DNA of 64,000 bases from Enterococcus wangshanyuanii (GTDB taxonomy: Bacteria > Bacillota > Bacilli > Lactobacillales > Enterococcaceae): NCBI RefSeq assembly GCF_002197645.1, contig NZ_CP021874.1, positions 3,162,001 through 3,226,000 of the forward strand, written 5' to 3'. The first letter of the stretch is position 1. Each line of letters begins with the position of its first letter. Of the stretch, positions 45,654 to 56,402 are shown in pieces. The position numbers and the translations under genes are program-made. Below the pieces are notes generated by a model. The model searched no databases and was not told the DNA's origin. It saw only the letters and a program-made list of their open reading frames with translations.

Positions 45654-46895
45654 ATGAATGATTTTTTTGATGTTTTTTTCCATCAACAGGCAATCCCATT
45701 CACTACTGGGACCGTTCTCTATCAAAAAGATAGTACGGAAGAAATAGTTGATGCATGTGAAGCGTTTTATGAAGATCGCACAGGAGAATTATTTACTTTT
45801 CGAGAAAATGATGAAATTTCTCGAAAAGTTTCTTCTCTGCCGCTTAAAAAGCATGTGGAGATCCAATTTTTTCAAGCAGAATTGAATTGGGATGTCTTAT
45901 TAGAAGAACTGGAAGAACTATTCCCGCAGTTTGTTTGGACAAAACTTGTAGAAGAAGTTGAGGGTGCATTTAGTACATATTATTGTGAATTTATTCCGGT
46001 ATCTTTAGAAACACAAGAGGAAGATCCTGTATCATTCAGTGTATCGACTAGTTTAGAGCAGATGGGCTTTACCAAAAGTCAGTCTGTCAGTAGTATTTTA
46101 GAGGCAAAGTTTCTTTCTATTTTTCAAGAAGAAGAAGGCGAACCTATTTCGGGAGAACCCCTGAGTTTTCCAGTAGAAGTGACGATAACTGAGTCAACAA
46201 AGGAAAAAGAGGAGCGTTCATCGTCTGAGGAAGAACCAATACTTGAAAGTATCGAAGAGAGCGAAACATTTTTTGATATAACTCCTGTGGAAGAAACGGA
46301 TTCGTCGGTTCCTGCTCGTTCAGATGAAAGTGAAGTTTTATTTTTAAAAGAAAGTCTGAAACGAGAAAAAGCGTCAAAGGAACGCGTGCGGGTAGCAAAA
46401 GAAAAATTGGAGTACGAGCTGCTCGCCATAGAAAACAGTTTACTCGTTAGCGGATTAAAACGATTCAAAAAGCATCAAAAGTCATCGATCGATGAAGAAG
46501 ACTGGTACAAGCCAGTTCGCATTGATTTGATTCAATACGACGATCTTTATAAAAAGGCGAAATTTATTGAACAGTCTTGGCGCTTGAATCGTCAATTAGT
46601 GACGATCACCGAAAAAATGACAGTAACAAAAGACCAATGGATCTATGAGCGTGCTCGAATCGAAAAGATCAAAAACAGTGTTTCTGAAATGGATCTACAA
46701 TCTATGATGGAGCAATGCCATTTGATCAACGAGAGAGTAAAAATCAGACCTGGATTTTTATTTTTTAAACCAAGAGTAAAGTTATATCAAATCGATTATG
46801 AACAACTAGAAAAAATCAGTGCTTTTTTTGATATTATCCAAACTGAGAATCGTTTATTAGAATCTGTTATTGAACAAAAAGAATTTGAAGCATAA
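45654..46895 (+). CDS. Acidic coiled-coil protein, unknown function
   Basis: The 413-residue cytoplasmic protein has no signal peptide or membrane segment. Residues 1-125 form a compact domain rich in aromatics (FFDVFFHQQAIPF). A disordered Glu/Ser-rich stretch (~130-225) leads to a helical C-terminal half (KESLKREKASKERVRVAKEKLEYELLAIENSL and on). AAAGGAG precedes the ATG. It is third in the operon with the Asp-rich scaffold and the GH73 enzyme; no family is recognised. Confidence 0.7.
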   Translation: MNDFFDVFFHQQAIPFTTGTVLYQKDSTEEIVDACEAFYEDRTGELFTFRENDEISRKVSSLPLKKHVEIQFFQAELNWDVLLEELEELFPQFVWTKLVEEVEGAFSTYYCEFIPVSLETQEEDPVSFSVSTSLEQMGFTKSQSVSSILEAKFLSIFQEEEGEPISGEPLSFPVEVTITESTKEKEERSSSEEEPILESIEESETFFDITPVEETDSSVPARSDESEVLFLKESLKREKASKERVRVAKEKLEYELLAIENSLLVSGLKRFKKHQKSSIDEEDWYKPVRIDLIQYDDLYKKAKFIEQSWRLNRQLVTITEKMTVTKDQWIYERARIEKIKNSVSEMDLQSMMEQCHLINERVKIRPGFLFFKPRVKLYQIDYEQLEKISAFFDIIQTENRLLESVIEQKEFEA

Positions 46896-46934
46896 AGAAT
46901 CTGGCTTTTAGCTACCGTTTATTAAAAATTAGAG

Positions 46935-46974
46935 ACCGAGACAAAACTATTTTTTAGTTTTGTCTCGGTTTTTT
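46935..46974. terminator. Intrinsic terminator, intergenic repeat copy D
   Basis: A perfect 14-bp stem ACCGAGACAAAACT/AGTTTTGTCTCGGT with a 7-base loop and T-run. It is preceded by CTACCGTTTATTAAAAATTAG, with the CCGTTTATT core shared with the copies near 0.7, 5.9 and 19.0 kb. Confidence 0.9.
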
Positions 46975-47324
46975 GAGTGCTAAATAAACATGTCCCCCGT
47001 TTAAAAAATGAAAAAAACGTCAAAAAGAAGCTGGAATTCAAGAGGAAATTCTGTAATATTTCCAAATTTTTGTAATATAAGCCAATAATTTGAAAAGAAA
47101 AACGATAAAATTTCAGAAAAAATCATGATCTTTTTCATTGAGATGCTGAAACGAAAATCCAGTACGAACAGGTGTTTTACTCAGCTTTTTTTACAAACTG
47201 TTACGCAAAGCCAATACTCGTAACGAATTGTCATTGCTTTTTCACCTATGAAATATTTTTAGATGTTAAAGTATGCAAAGTCGATAAACAAACGACAAAA
47301 TATTTTTCACAAAGGAGAAACAAC
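46975..47324. other. Intergenic leader of the Apf-like gene
   Basis: No open gene with a ribosome binding site is seen, although an in-frame extension of the next gene reaches 47172. TGTAATAT occurs twice (47052, 47071), 19 bases apart. The long AT-rich leader is typical of highly expressed wall-hydrolase genes, but I cannot assign a riboswitch or regulator. Confidence 0.5.
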
Positions 47325-47900
47325 ATGAAATCACTTAAAACGATTTTATTAGCAACAACTTTGACTGCAGGACTTGGCTTTTTTATGGGAACGACTGACG
47401 CACACGCTGATAGCTTATATACAGTAAAAACTGGAGATACATTATCTACGATCTCTCAACAATTCAGTGGTGACAATAGTTTAATTGATTTAATCGCAAA
47501 AGATAATAAAATTACAAACATAAATATGATTTTTGAAGGAGAAGAATTGGTAATCCGTACAGCTGAAGAAGCTGGCAAGGATGCAACGCCAGTTCAAGCA
47601 ACAGCAGCACCAGTACAAGAAGCAGCTGTGCAAGCTGAACCCGCAGCACCAGCTCAAGAAGCAACGACAGCGCCAGCAACAACTTCTTCTGCGAAAGAAT
47701 GGATCGCGCAAAAAGAATCAAGTGGTTCATATGCTGCGACAAACGGTAGATATATCGGCAGATATCAATTAGATGCTTCTTATCTAAATGGCGATTATTC
47801 TGAGGCAAACCAAGAACGTGTCGCTGACAGCTATGTTGCTGGACGCTATGGCTCATGGGAAGCAGCACAAGCTTTCTGGATGGCTAACGGCTGGTATTAA
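47325..47900 (+). CDS. Secreted LysM protein with Apf/transglycosylase-like C-terminus
   Basis: The 191-residue protein has a signal peptide to about AHA, one LysM (LYTVKTGDTLSTISQQF, ~31-47) and an Ala/Pro/Gln-rich linker. The C-terminal domain is like lactobacillar aggregation-promoting factors (EWIAQKESSGSYAATNGRYIG ... YGSWEAAQAFWMANGWY); its ESSGSY holds the putative catalytic Glu. It probably acts on peptidoglycan. AAAGGAG precedes ATG 47325; the upstream open frame has no site. Confidence 0.9.
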   Translation: MKSLKTILLATTLTAGLGFFMGTTDAHADSLYTVKTGDTLSTISQQFSGDNSLIDLIAKDNKITNINMIFEGEELVIRTAEEAGKDATPVQATAAPVQEAAVQAEPAAPAQEATTAPATTSSAKEWIAQKESSGSYAATNGRYIGRYQLDASYLNGDYSEANQERVADSYVAGRYGSWEAAQAFWMANGWY

Positions 47901-48000
47901 GCAGATTAAAAAGTAACGTGTAGAAAAAGGAAGCAGAAGTAGATTCATTCATTGAGAATAACAGAGCTTACTTCTATTCCAACTATATATTTAAATTTAA

Positions 48001-48047
48001 GGTGTAAAACGAAGGTATAAAGATACTTTTGTTTTACCCTTTTTTTG
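48001..48047 (+). terminator. Intrinsic terminator
   Basis: GGTGTAAAACGAAGGTAT pairs with ATACTTTTGTTTTACCC around AAAG, followed by seven T. Confidence 0.9.
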
Positions 48048-48160
48048 TACAGAGAAGTTCATAAGCGACTTTTTTTCTAGTTATAAGTATAATTTAATTA
48101 GATCGATTCCCTCCTTTTCCGACAAAGGTTATCTAATTATGAATGAGAGGATGTAGTGAA

Positions 48161-48373
48161 ATGCCAAAATTTTATAAAAATGTAAAGACAGGTGCTGTGA
48201 TCACAGCGGAAGAATATCAAGAAAAGATCATGACCAATATGACTGAGACAAGTTCAGATCTAGGAACAATGGGAATGGGTTCCTATAGTAATTTTGTGAA
48301 TGATGTATTTGAAGGAGAATTGGATAATTATAGTGAGTATGTTCCTTATGATCCAGAAGAAGAGAAGCAATAA
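48161..48373 (+). CDS. Small acidic protein, unknown function
   Basis: The 70-residue protein MPKFYKNVKTGAV... begins with a short basic region and ends with an acidic tail (YVPYDPEEEKQ). GAGAGGA lies before ATG 48161; the in-frame ATG at 48143 overlaps that site. It shares an operon with the LssY_C-like gene 29 bases on. No family is recognised, but coding is supported by the ribosome binding site and a normal codon pattern. Confidence 0.65.
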   Translation: MPKFYKNVKTGAVITAEEYQEKIMTNMTETSSDLGTMGMGSYSNFVNDVFEGELDNYSEYVPYDPEEEKQ

Positions 48374-48402
48374 GAAGTTGAAATCGGGAAAGGAGGGAGC
48401 TG

Positions 48403-49191
48403 ATGAAAAAACAAACTCTTTTCAATAGCGCATTTAGATTGATTCGTTTCATTTTTATTGTGATTAGCGGTAGTTTGATTTATCAAGTATTATTTTCTGA
48501 AATTTTAACAAAAAAGACCCATATTTTTGCGTATATTCTTTTATGGTTATTTAGTTCATACCTAATTTTGCCTTTTATCAATAAGCTGATGACCGGCCGG
48601 TATCTTCCCAATTATTTTATTGGTCGTTCCAGAACTAGTGATGGTCTGCTAGGAGATCCAGTCAATCTTGCCTTTATCGGAAGTAAAGCAGAATTAGAGC
48701 AATTATTTATTGATAGCGGCTGGACTGTTGCCGAAAAATTATCATTGCAGTCAAGTGTAAAAATGATTTTAGCAAGTGTATTAGGGAAGTCCTATCCTAG
48801 TGCTCCTGTTAGTTCCCTATTTCTATTTGACAAACGCCAGGATATAGCTTTTGAAAAGCAAATCGAAAATAATCCACGAAGAAGACATCATGTCCGTTTT
48901 TGGCAAACACCAGAAAACTGGTATTTACCTGGAGGCAGACAAGCAGATTGGTTAGGAGCTGCAACCTATGATAAAAAAGTGGGACTTTCTTTTTTTACTG
49001 GTCAGGTTACGCATAAAATCAACTCAGATGTCGATAAGGAACGTGATTTTGTCTTGGATACGTTTGAAAAACCGAAACAACCTGTTTCTATTGAACTCGT
49101 TGAACATTTTACCACAAGTTATCATGGGAGAAATGGCGGCGGAGATGAAATATTCACAGATGGGGCATTACCTTTTATTAAAATGAAATAG
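48403..49191 (+). CDS. Membrane protein with LssY C-terminal-like domain
   Basis: The 262-residue protein has two N-terminal membrane helices (~13-32 and 40-60). A domain resembling LssY_C follows (GDPVNLAFIGSKAELEQLFIDSGWTVAE; WLGAATYDKKVGLSFF; VTHKINSDVDKERDFV). In other bacteria this domain follows PAP2 phosphatase or stands alone; its function is unknown. AAGGAGGGAG precedes the ATG. Confidence 0.8.
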   Translation: MKKQTLFNSAFRLIRFIFIVISGSLIYQVLFSEILTKKTHIFAYILLWLFSSYLILPFINKLMTGRYLPNYFIGRSRTSDGLLGDPVNLAFIGSKAELEQLFIDSGWTVAEKLSLQSSVKMILASVLGKSYPSAPVSSLFLFDKRQDIAFEKQIENNPRRRHHVRFWQTPENWYLPGGRQADWLGAATYDKKVGLSFFTGQVTHKINSDVDKERDFVLDTFEKPKQPVSIELVEHFTTSYHGRNGGGDEIFTDGALPFIKMK

Positions 49192-49246
49192 TGGTGATAG
49201 AGGCGGACTTTTTTCTAAGTTCCACTTCTATCACCACTATTTTTTA
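49188..49246. terminator. Bidirectional intrinsic terminator
   Basis: ATAGTGGTGATAGA.G.GGA pairs with TCCACTTCTATCACCACTAT. T-runs on both strands serve the convergent genes; its left arm overlaps the stop codon of the LssY_C-like gene. Confidence 0.88.
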
Positions 49247-49870
49247 GGCTTCCTGTTTAGTAAAGTTTATTTCATAAGCTTTTTTGGTAAATGAGATGAC
49301 TCCAGATAATAAGAATAAGCTAATGATCGTTCCTTCTCTAACAAAAATCGGTAAATGATAAAACAGAGAGAGTGCTAGAGAAATAGAGACGGAAATAATA
49401 TCGACGCCATATCGAAATCTAGAGAATGGAGCACCTGACATCTCAGATAGACGAATACAGACACTTTCGATCGGAAACGGCAGAATATTTAAAGAAATGA
49501 CCATTCCTGTAGCGGAACCAGCAATCACGGTTCCAAGGACAAAGATTAATAGTTTCAAGAGATAATTATCAAGCTGCAATCCTCCGAAAACATTGTAAGA
49601 AAAGAAATTGATGATATTCCCCAAACATAAAATGGAGATAAACATTAAAGCATATTTCAAGGGTTCTTTCTTTTTACTCAATAAAATGTATGCTAGTAAA
49701 AATAGACTATTGAATAAAAAAGTGACTGTTCCGACTTTGATATTGCTGATAGAGGATACAGCTACATTAAGTGAATTGAAGCTGCTGACACCGATATCTG
49801 CTTTCAACGTTAAACTGATCCCAACCCCGCTAAGCGCATAAAATAGAATAGATGATAGAATTTTTTTCAT
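49244..49870 (-). CDS. YczE/YitT-type membrane protein
   Basis: The 208-residue protein has five to six membrane helices. The GVGISLTLKADIGVSSFNSL start and the ISLNILPFPIESVCIRL segment are characteristic of the YczE/YyaS group of small integral membrane proteins. The role is unknown; some members neighbour regulators. AGGAGGG lies 4-5 bases before the ATG. It is divergent from the Crp-family gene with only 92 bases between, so shared control is likely. Confidence 0.8.
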   Translation of the reverse strand: MKKILSSILFYALSGVGISLTLKADIGVSSFNSLNVAVSSISNIKVGTVTFLFNSLFLLAYILLSKKKEPLKYALMFISILCLGNIINFFSYNVFGGLQLDNYLLKLLIFVLGTVIAGSATGMVISLNILPFPIESVCIRLSEMSGAPFSRFRYGVDIISVSISLALSLFYHLPIFVREGTIISLFLLSGVISFTKKAYEINFTKQEA

Positions 49871-49962
49871 GATACCCTCCTGTAATTATTGAACATTATA
49901 ATAGTAATTTAATCGATAATGCTTCATAATAATAGGAGATATCTCACATTTTAGGAGGGCTT

Positions 49963-50634
49963 ATGAAAATATATCCATTAAATCAATTAGAAATGCTAAC
50001 TAAAAAAGACGCACAAGTGATCTTTGAAGAATTTCCAAAGCAAAGCTTAAAAGCAGCAAGTATTTTTGTCTATGAAAAGAATGAATATATCGTTCGATTT
50101 GATAAACCAGTCGAACAACTCTTTTTTATGATAGAAGGTCGGGCTAAAATTTATAAAATCCACGAAAATGGAAAGCGATCACTGCTTCAATTTTTGACAA
50201 CTGGAGATTTCATTGGGGAATTGTCTCTTTTGGAAGTAGAGGATCAGGTTAAAGATGTTCAGACGATCGATCAGTGTATTTGTTTAGCGTTACCGTATCA
50301 TAAAGTTAAACAAGAGTTGTTGGATGATAATCACTTTCTAAAAACGATCGCTAAATATTTGGGAAAAAAGGTTTTATTACGGGTGGAACATTTTTCGAAT
50401 AATCAAAACTATGAATTAAAGCATCGCTTGGCAGCGTACATGCTGCAAACAGAAGTGGCAGGAAGTTATCAGGAAAAACATACAGAGACTGCGGAGTTTC
50501 TAGGAGTCAGTTATCGTCACTTGATCTATACATTCAATGAATTTCAACAATTAGGCTTGATAAAAAAGCAGGGTAAAAAATATAATCTAAATAGAACTAA
50601 ATTAAAAGAATTAGCACTTGATTTAAGTATCTGA
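49963..50634 (+). CDS. Crp/Fnr-family transcriptional regulator
   Basis: The 223-residue protein has a cyclic-nucleotide-binding-like beta-barrel (about 20-130; LLQFLTTGDFIGELSLLE) and a C-terminal winged helix (ETAEFLGVSYRHLIYTFNEF, ~176-195). There is no Fnr-type Cys cluster. It is most like YeiL-type regulators. It is probably autoregulated and controls the divergent YczE-like gene. AGGAGGG precedes the ATG. Confidence 0.85.
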   Translation: MKIYPLNQLEMLTKKDAQVIFEEFPKQSLKAASIFVYEKNEYIVRFDKPVEQLFFMIEGRAKIYKIHENGKRSLLQFLTTGDFIGELSLLEVEDQVKDVQTIDQCICLALPYHKVKQELLDDNHFLKTIAKYLGKKVLLRVEHFSNNQNYELKHRLAAYMLQTEVAGSYQEKHTETAEFLGVSYRHLIYTFNEFQQLGLIKKQGKKYNLNRTKLKELALDLSI

Positions 50635-50825
50635 CGGAAAAATATATAGTTAATAAAAAAATATAATTTGAAAAGTATATCATTCGCATTTATTGGAAAA
50701 TTGATTTATTCTTTTAGTGACTGAATAGTAAAGGAGATGGATAGCTGGCTACGGAATGGATGCAGGGATGAGAACTTCATAAAGAGTATTACCAGGTATG
50801 AAAAACATTAAAAGAGGTGGAAAGT

Positions 50826-53111
50826 TTGAAAAAGGTGTTTAGAAAAAATGTAAACGTTTTATCGGTGCTTGTTCTTATTGCTTCTAGTTTGGTGTTATCT
50901 TTATCAGGAATTGCTTCAGCAAAGGTCGTACAAGCGGCAGAATCTCCCAAATATCGTAACGTCATGTATTATGGCGATTGGTCGATTTGGGGAGGCGAAG
51001 AGAATTTTTATCCCAAGGACATTCCAGCAGATCAACTGACTCATTTGAACTTTGCGTTTTTAGATTTTGATGGGAATGGAAATTTGAAATTTACTGATAA
51101 GGATGCTGCTGTTGGCGCACCTGTTGGTCAAGATGGCGTGCAATGGAATAGTGCAAGCTCGGGAATTTTGAATGCTATACAAGATGTTCGTGCAAAAAAT
51201 CCGAACTTAAAAATCGGTGTATCGATTGGCGGTTGGTCTAAATCAGGAGACTTTTCTGATGTAGCAGCAAACCCAACGATTCGTGCAAATTTTGTAAATA
51301 ATATTACCAATTTTATCAAATATACGAATATGGACTTTGTTGATTTGGACTGGGAGTATCCTGCTTCAGTTCGTGAACCGGATAAAGTAGATAATACAAA
51401 TGACGAAGGAACGCCTCATGCGAAACCGGCAGACAAGCAAAATTTCATCACATTGTTACAGGATATTCGTACAGCGATCGATAAACAAGGAAAAGATTTA
51501 GGGAAAACCTATGAATTATCCGTTGCTTTACCAGCTGCTCAAAATACGCTAAAAAATGGGGTTGATGTAGCGCAATTATTCAATGTAGTCGATTTTGCAA
51601 ATGTAATGACGTATGATATGAATGGTGCCTGGACGCCAAATAGTGCCCATCATACGGCTTTATACGGTAATCCGGCTGATCCTAATTATGCTAGTGGTTT
51701 TTCTGTAGACCAAACAGTAAAATATCTTCAGACAAATGGTGCTCCTTCAAGCAAAATCGTTATCGGAGCAGCCTTTTATACACGCGGCTGGAATAAAGTA
51801 GCAGCGGGAACTGATGTACAGCATCCTGGGTTGTTCCAAGCAGCAGAAAAAAATAATAAAGATGCAGATTTATCACCAACGTATGGGGCAAATAATAAAA
51901 ACCCATTAAAATCTGGTGACGGTGGACGCGCTGGGGGTGTTTGGCCATATCGAAACATTGCTGATTTGAAAGTTAAATCTCCAGACCTGAAAGAATACTG
52001 GGATGATGTCGCTAAAGCGCCGTATATGTATAGCCAAACAACCGGAGAATTTTATACCTACGATAATACTCGTTCTATTGGGTATAAAGCGGAGTATGTT
52101 AAAAATAATCAGCTGGGTGGTGTGATTTCATGGATGCAATCACAAGATAAAACAACTGATACAACAAAACGTGATGAGCTGACAAAAGCAATCAAGGCAG
52201 GATTATTTGGCGCCACAGCATTACCTGCAAACAAAACCGTTTATGCTGATTTGAATGTCAAAGCAACGATTGCGCCGTATAGTGAAAATGGTGTTGGTTA
52301 CGAAATAACGATCAAAAACAATGAAAGCGCAGGAGAAACAGGCGATGTGTTAACTGCTGTGGAAGCGGCATTTGAAACAGTAAAATTACCTAAACTGTAT
52401 ATTCCAGTCAATACCGCAGAAACGTTGACTGCTGGCGACTATAAAGCTGGGACAGTGACAACCGCCAATGGTTTTGTAGTCGTTGATCTATCTTCTGTTT
52501 ATGATGCACAGCAAATACCGCAAGGTGCTAGTTACACATTCCGATTAAAATCAAGTGCAGCGACAACGGATGTAAATCGCATCAGCAGTATTGAGTTATC
52601 ACAACGAATTGCTAAAAATGGTGCGGAATTAAGTCGCCAAACCATTTACGGTGGCGGCGGAGTGATTCCAGATCCGTCAGATACAACACCGCCAACTGTT
52701 CCGGGAAATCTTACAGCTGGAACGATCACAGAGACAGCTGCAACATTGACATGGACAGCATCCACAGATAATGTGAAATTGGCAGGGTATAAAATTTATC
52801 GTGATGGTGTATTAGTCGGAACAGTTTCTGATACAACGTATACTGATACAACACTAAAAGCAAATACAACCTACTCATATACGGTCAAAGCTTACGATGC
52901 TGCTGGAAATCTCTCAGCAGATAGTAATGCAGTTAGCGTGAAAACCAAAGAAAGTACGACGCCTCCAGTATCGAATACCTGGGATACATCAAAAGCATAT
53001 AATGGTGGAGAAATCGTGACATATCAAGGAAAGACTTACAAAGCAAAATGGTGGACACAAGGAAATGTTCCTGGGACAGAAGAATGGGGACCTTGGGAAT
53101 TGATTGGATAA
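50826..53111 (+). CDS. Secreted multidomain GH18 chitinase
   Basis: The 761-residue enzyme has a signal peptide to about VQAA and a GH18 TIM barrel (~42-460) with SIGGWS and the catalytic motif D170-F-V-D-L-D-W-E177, Glu177 being the proton donor. A beta-sandwich region (~475-615) is followed by a fibronectin type III module (TVPGNLTAGTITETAATLTW) and a C-terminal CBM5/12 chitin-binding module (YNGGEIVTYQGKTYKAKWW). It hydrolyses chitin or GlcNAc-containing glycans outside the cell. A GTG at 50817 lies within the GAGGTGG site, so TTG 50826 is the likely start. Confidence 0.92.
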   Translation: MKKVFRKNVNVLSVLVLIASSLVLSLSGIASAKVVQAAESPKYRNVMYYGDWSIWGGEENFYPKDIPADQLTHLNFAFLDFDGNGNLKFTDKDAAVGAPVGQDGVQWNSASSGILNAIQDVRAKNPNLKIGVSIGGWSKSGDFSDVAANPTIRANFVNNITNFIKYTNMDFVDLDWEYPASVREPDKVDNTNDEGTPHAKPADKQNFITLLQDIRTAIDKQGKDLGKTYELSVALPAAQNTLKNGVDVAQLFNVVDFANVMTYDMNGAWTPNSAHHTALYGNPADPNYASGFSVDQTVKYLQTNGAPSSKIVIGAAFYTRGWNKVAAGTDVQHPGLFQAAEKNNKDADLSPTYGANNKNPLKSGDGGRAGGVWPYRNIADLKVKSPDLKEYWDDVAKAPYMYSQTTGEFYTYDNTRSIGYKAEYVKNNQLGGVISWMQSQDKTTDTTKRDELTKAIKAGLFGATALPANKTVYADLNVKATIAPYSENGVGYEITIKNNESAGETGDVLTAVEAAFETVKLPKLYIPVNTAETLTAGDYKAGTVTTANGFVVVDLSSVYDAQQIPQGASYTFRLKSSAATTDVNRISSIELSQRIAKNGAELSRQTIYGGGGVIPDPSDTTPPTVPGNLTAGTITETAATLTWTASTDNVKLAGYKIYRDGVLVGTVSDTTYTDTTLKANTTYSYTVKAYDAAGNLSADSNAVSVKTKESTTPPVSNTWDTSKAYNGGEIVTYQGKTYKAKWWTQGNVPGTEEWGPWELIG

Positions 53112-53114
53112 AAT

Positions 53115-53158
53115 AAAAAGCATGCTAAAACGGATTGTTCGTTTTAGCATGCTTTTTT
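53115..53158. terminator. Bidirectional intrinsic terminator
   Basis: A perfect 18-bp stem AAAAAGCATGCTAAAACG/CGTTTTAGCATGCTTTTT has a 7-base loop, between convergent genes. Confidence 0.93.
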
Positions 53159-53167
53159 TATTATTGT

Positions 53168-53770
53168 TTATTCAGGTGGAGTATCTAGATAACCATGGAT
53201 AAAATCAGTGTATTTTTCTACAATTTTTTGTCCTTTTTCCATCAGTACATAGATTCCCGGATCGATCATATTTGTAATATAATCTTTAGAAAACTCTTTT
53301 TTTATTTTGGTGATAGCTTGCTTCTTGTCTGAACAGATTGTTAAGCCATTTTCCTCCAGCACATCATTTAGTTGAGTCAGTGACCAAAATTCAAGAACAG
53401 AGGGCTCATTCAAAATATCTAGATAGTCCGAAAATAGTAATTGATTGGTTGTCTCCGCAGGATCGATCCCAAAGTCCATTTCAAAAAAATCTGGAAAATC
53501 AGTAAACGTAGAATCCTTCTCGTTGACCCAATCCAGTAGTAAGACCTCACCAGGCAACAACCCATCTTCATTACGGATCATATGTTCTTTAGGAACAATT
53601 TTAGCGGACCCATTTGCAATTTCCTCCAACCATGCATCTACATCACGATCAGCAGACATTACTGGAAATTCTGGATATGTTTCATAAATGGCAGCGATTC
53701 TAGCCGCTTCTTTGTCTAAATCAATTGTTTCCTTCGGTGTTTCACGTTTAAAAAAATCAAATAAAGCCAT
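53168..53770 (-). CDS. SAP-like domain protein, unknown function
   Basis: The 200-residue soluble acidic protein starts MALFDFFKRETPKE. A segment near residues 128-150 (LTQLNDVLEENGLTICSDKK) has the helix-extension-helix pattern of SAP domains, which bind DNA or RNA in other proteins. AGGAGG precedes the ATG. No other family is recognised, and no neighbouring gene indicates its role. Confidence 0.65.
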   Translation of the reverse strand: MALFDFFKRETPKETIDLDKEAARIAAIYETYPEFPVMSADRDVDAWLEEIANGSAKIVPKEHMIRNEDGLLPGEVLLLDWVNEKDSTFTDFPDFFEMDFGIDPAETTNQLLFSDYLDILNEPSVLEFWSLTQLNDVLEENGLTICSDKKQAITKIKKEFSKDYITNMIDPGIYVLMEKGQKIVEKYTDFIHGYLDTPPE

Positions 53771-53820
53771 AGGTCCTCCTTAATTTAAAAGCGGAACAAA
53801 TCGTCCAATCCTGTAGAAAA

Positions 53821-53878
53821 TTAGGAAATTACCATTGAGACGCTTTTTGTCTCACTGGTAATTTGTCTATTTTCCTAA
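53821..53878 (-). terminator. Nested hairpin, probable terminator of the RpiR gene
   Basis: Three nested stems are visible: TTAGGAAA/TTTCCTAA, AAATTACCA/TGGTAATTT and GAGAC/GTCTC. It lies downstream of the minus-strand RpiR gene and upstream of the SAP-like gene. The following T-tract is short. Confidence 0.7.
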
Positions 53879-53972
53879 GGATTGATTTGTGCAGCTGGAT
53901 AACATAAATAATCAACACTTTCATACGAAAGTCTTGTACTGTTCAACATTCCTTCTCATCATTCACTGTCTT

Positions 53973-54764
53973 TCACTGATACAAACTAGCATACCGCCGA
54001 ACCAGATAATCCAAGTAAAACATCAAAGGATAATTCCCGATCCGTACATAGTTTGTTGTGGTCACATTAACAGATAAATCAAATAAATAGGTCAATGTAT
54101 TTTGTGTATGTTGTGTTAAGAGAATCGATTTTGCTGGACTATCACTGATTCTTCTCATAAGATCACTGCTTTTATTTAGCAAAGAGCCGTAAGAAGAAAT
54201 CACGATCACGACAGAAGTTTCTTTTAGGTCTGCAACAAGTGACTGTTGTGTTTCTTCTGTTTCGCCTACAAAGACCAGCTTTTGACTAAGTAAAAACGAA
54301 GTTTGTAATTCTTTGGCTAACTCTAGCGTTGAGCTATAGCCGATCAACACAACTTCTTCGGCTTGTTGAATATCTTCTAAAATGTGATCGACTTCCTCGA
54401 TATCTATTGTTTGAAGAACATCATTGATTGCTGTATTTATTTCTTTTCCATAAGAAATCAGATACTCTTTAGGATCATTTTTTAGATCGATCAACTCTTG
54501 TTCTTTCATTCTTAGTCCGTTATGCTTTTTCATCATGCTCAATGATGCTAGGGAGTCACGTAATACAGCAAAATTGGTAATACCAAAATGACGGCAAAAC
54601 CGTGTCAATGTTGCTGGTGAAACGAAGCAGCGTTCAGCGATTTCAGTGATCGTCAATGTTTGGATTTCTTTTGAATGGTTCAGTAGATAGATGATGATTC
54701 GGGCATAGGTTGTATCACGTTTATTTGTATTTAAAAAATGCAGGAAATCAAGTAGATCGAGCAT
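53973..54764 (-). CDS. RpiR/MurR-family transcriptional regulator
   Basis: The 263-residue protein has an N-terminal HTH_6 domain (ITEIAERCFVSPATLTRFCRHFG, ~39-61) and a C-terminal SIS domain (VVLIGYSSTLELAKELQTSF) that binds phosphosugars. It is divergent from a 6-phospho-beta-glucosidase gene and probably senses a phosphorylated beta-glucoside or product. AAGGAG precedes the ATG; a TTG one codon earlier is also possible. A perfect inverted repeat in the intergenic region is its likely operator. Confidence 0.88.
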   Translation of the reverse strand: MLDLLDFLHFLNTNKRDTTYARIIIYLLNHSKEIQTLTITEIAERCFVSPATLTRFCRHFGITNFAVLRDSLASLSMMKKHNGLRMKEQELIDLKNDPKEYLISYGKEINTAINDVLQTIDIEEVDHILEDIQQAEEVVLIGYSSTLELAKELQTSFLLSQKLVFVGETEETQQSLVADLKETSVVIVISSYGSLLNKSSDLMRRISDSPAKSILLTQHTQNTLTYLFDLSVNVTTTNYVRIGNYPLMFYLDYLVRRYASLYQ

Positions 54765-54789
54765 CAACGAAAACTCCTTTTCTATAACT

Positions 54790-54811
54790 CATTTTCACGA
54801 TCATGAAAATG
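54790..54811. promoter_or_regulatory. Predicted RpiR-type operator
   Basis: A perfect inverted repeat CATTTTCA-N6-TGAAAATG lies between the divergent regulator and beta-glucosidase genes. Another TGAAAAT half-site lies about 20 bases to the right. Confidence 0.65.
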
Positions 54812-54910
54812 AATCGAAATAATGAAAATAGCCAGTGCAACAAAAAAATAATTTTGTCTGTTCTCATGCTAAGATAGGTTTGTTACAACTATTATACACT
54901 AAATCAATGA

Positions 54911-56377
<1,467 letters not shown>

Positions 56378-56402
56378 TTAAACCAGACTCGAATTGATTC
56401 CA

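Noticed and set aside
47052-47078. WalR-type box from the two TGTAATAT copies
   Set aside because: The copies are 19 bases apart, whereas the known WalR consensus has hexamers 11 bases apart start to start.
50737-50811. Short leader peptide (24 codons) before the chitinase gene
   Set aside because: The GGAG touches the ATG with no spacer, so initiation is unlikely, and the peptide has no recognisable pattern.
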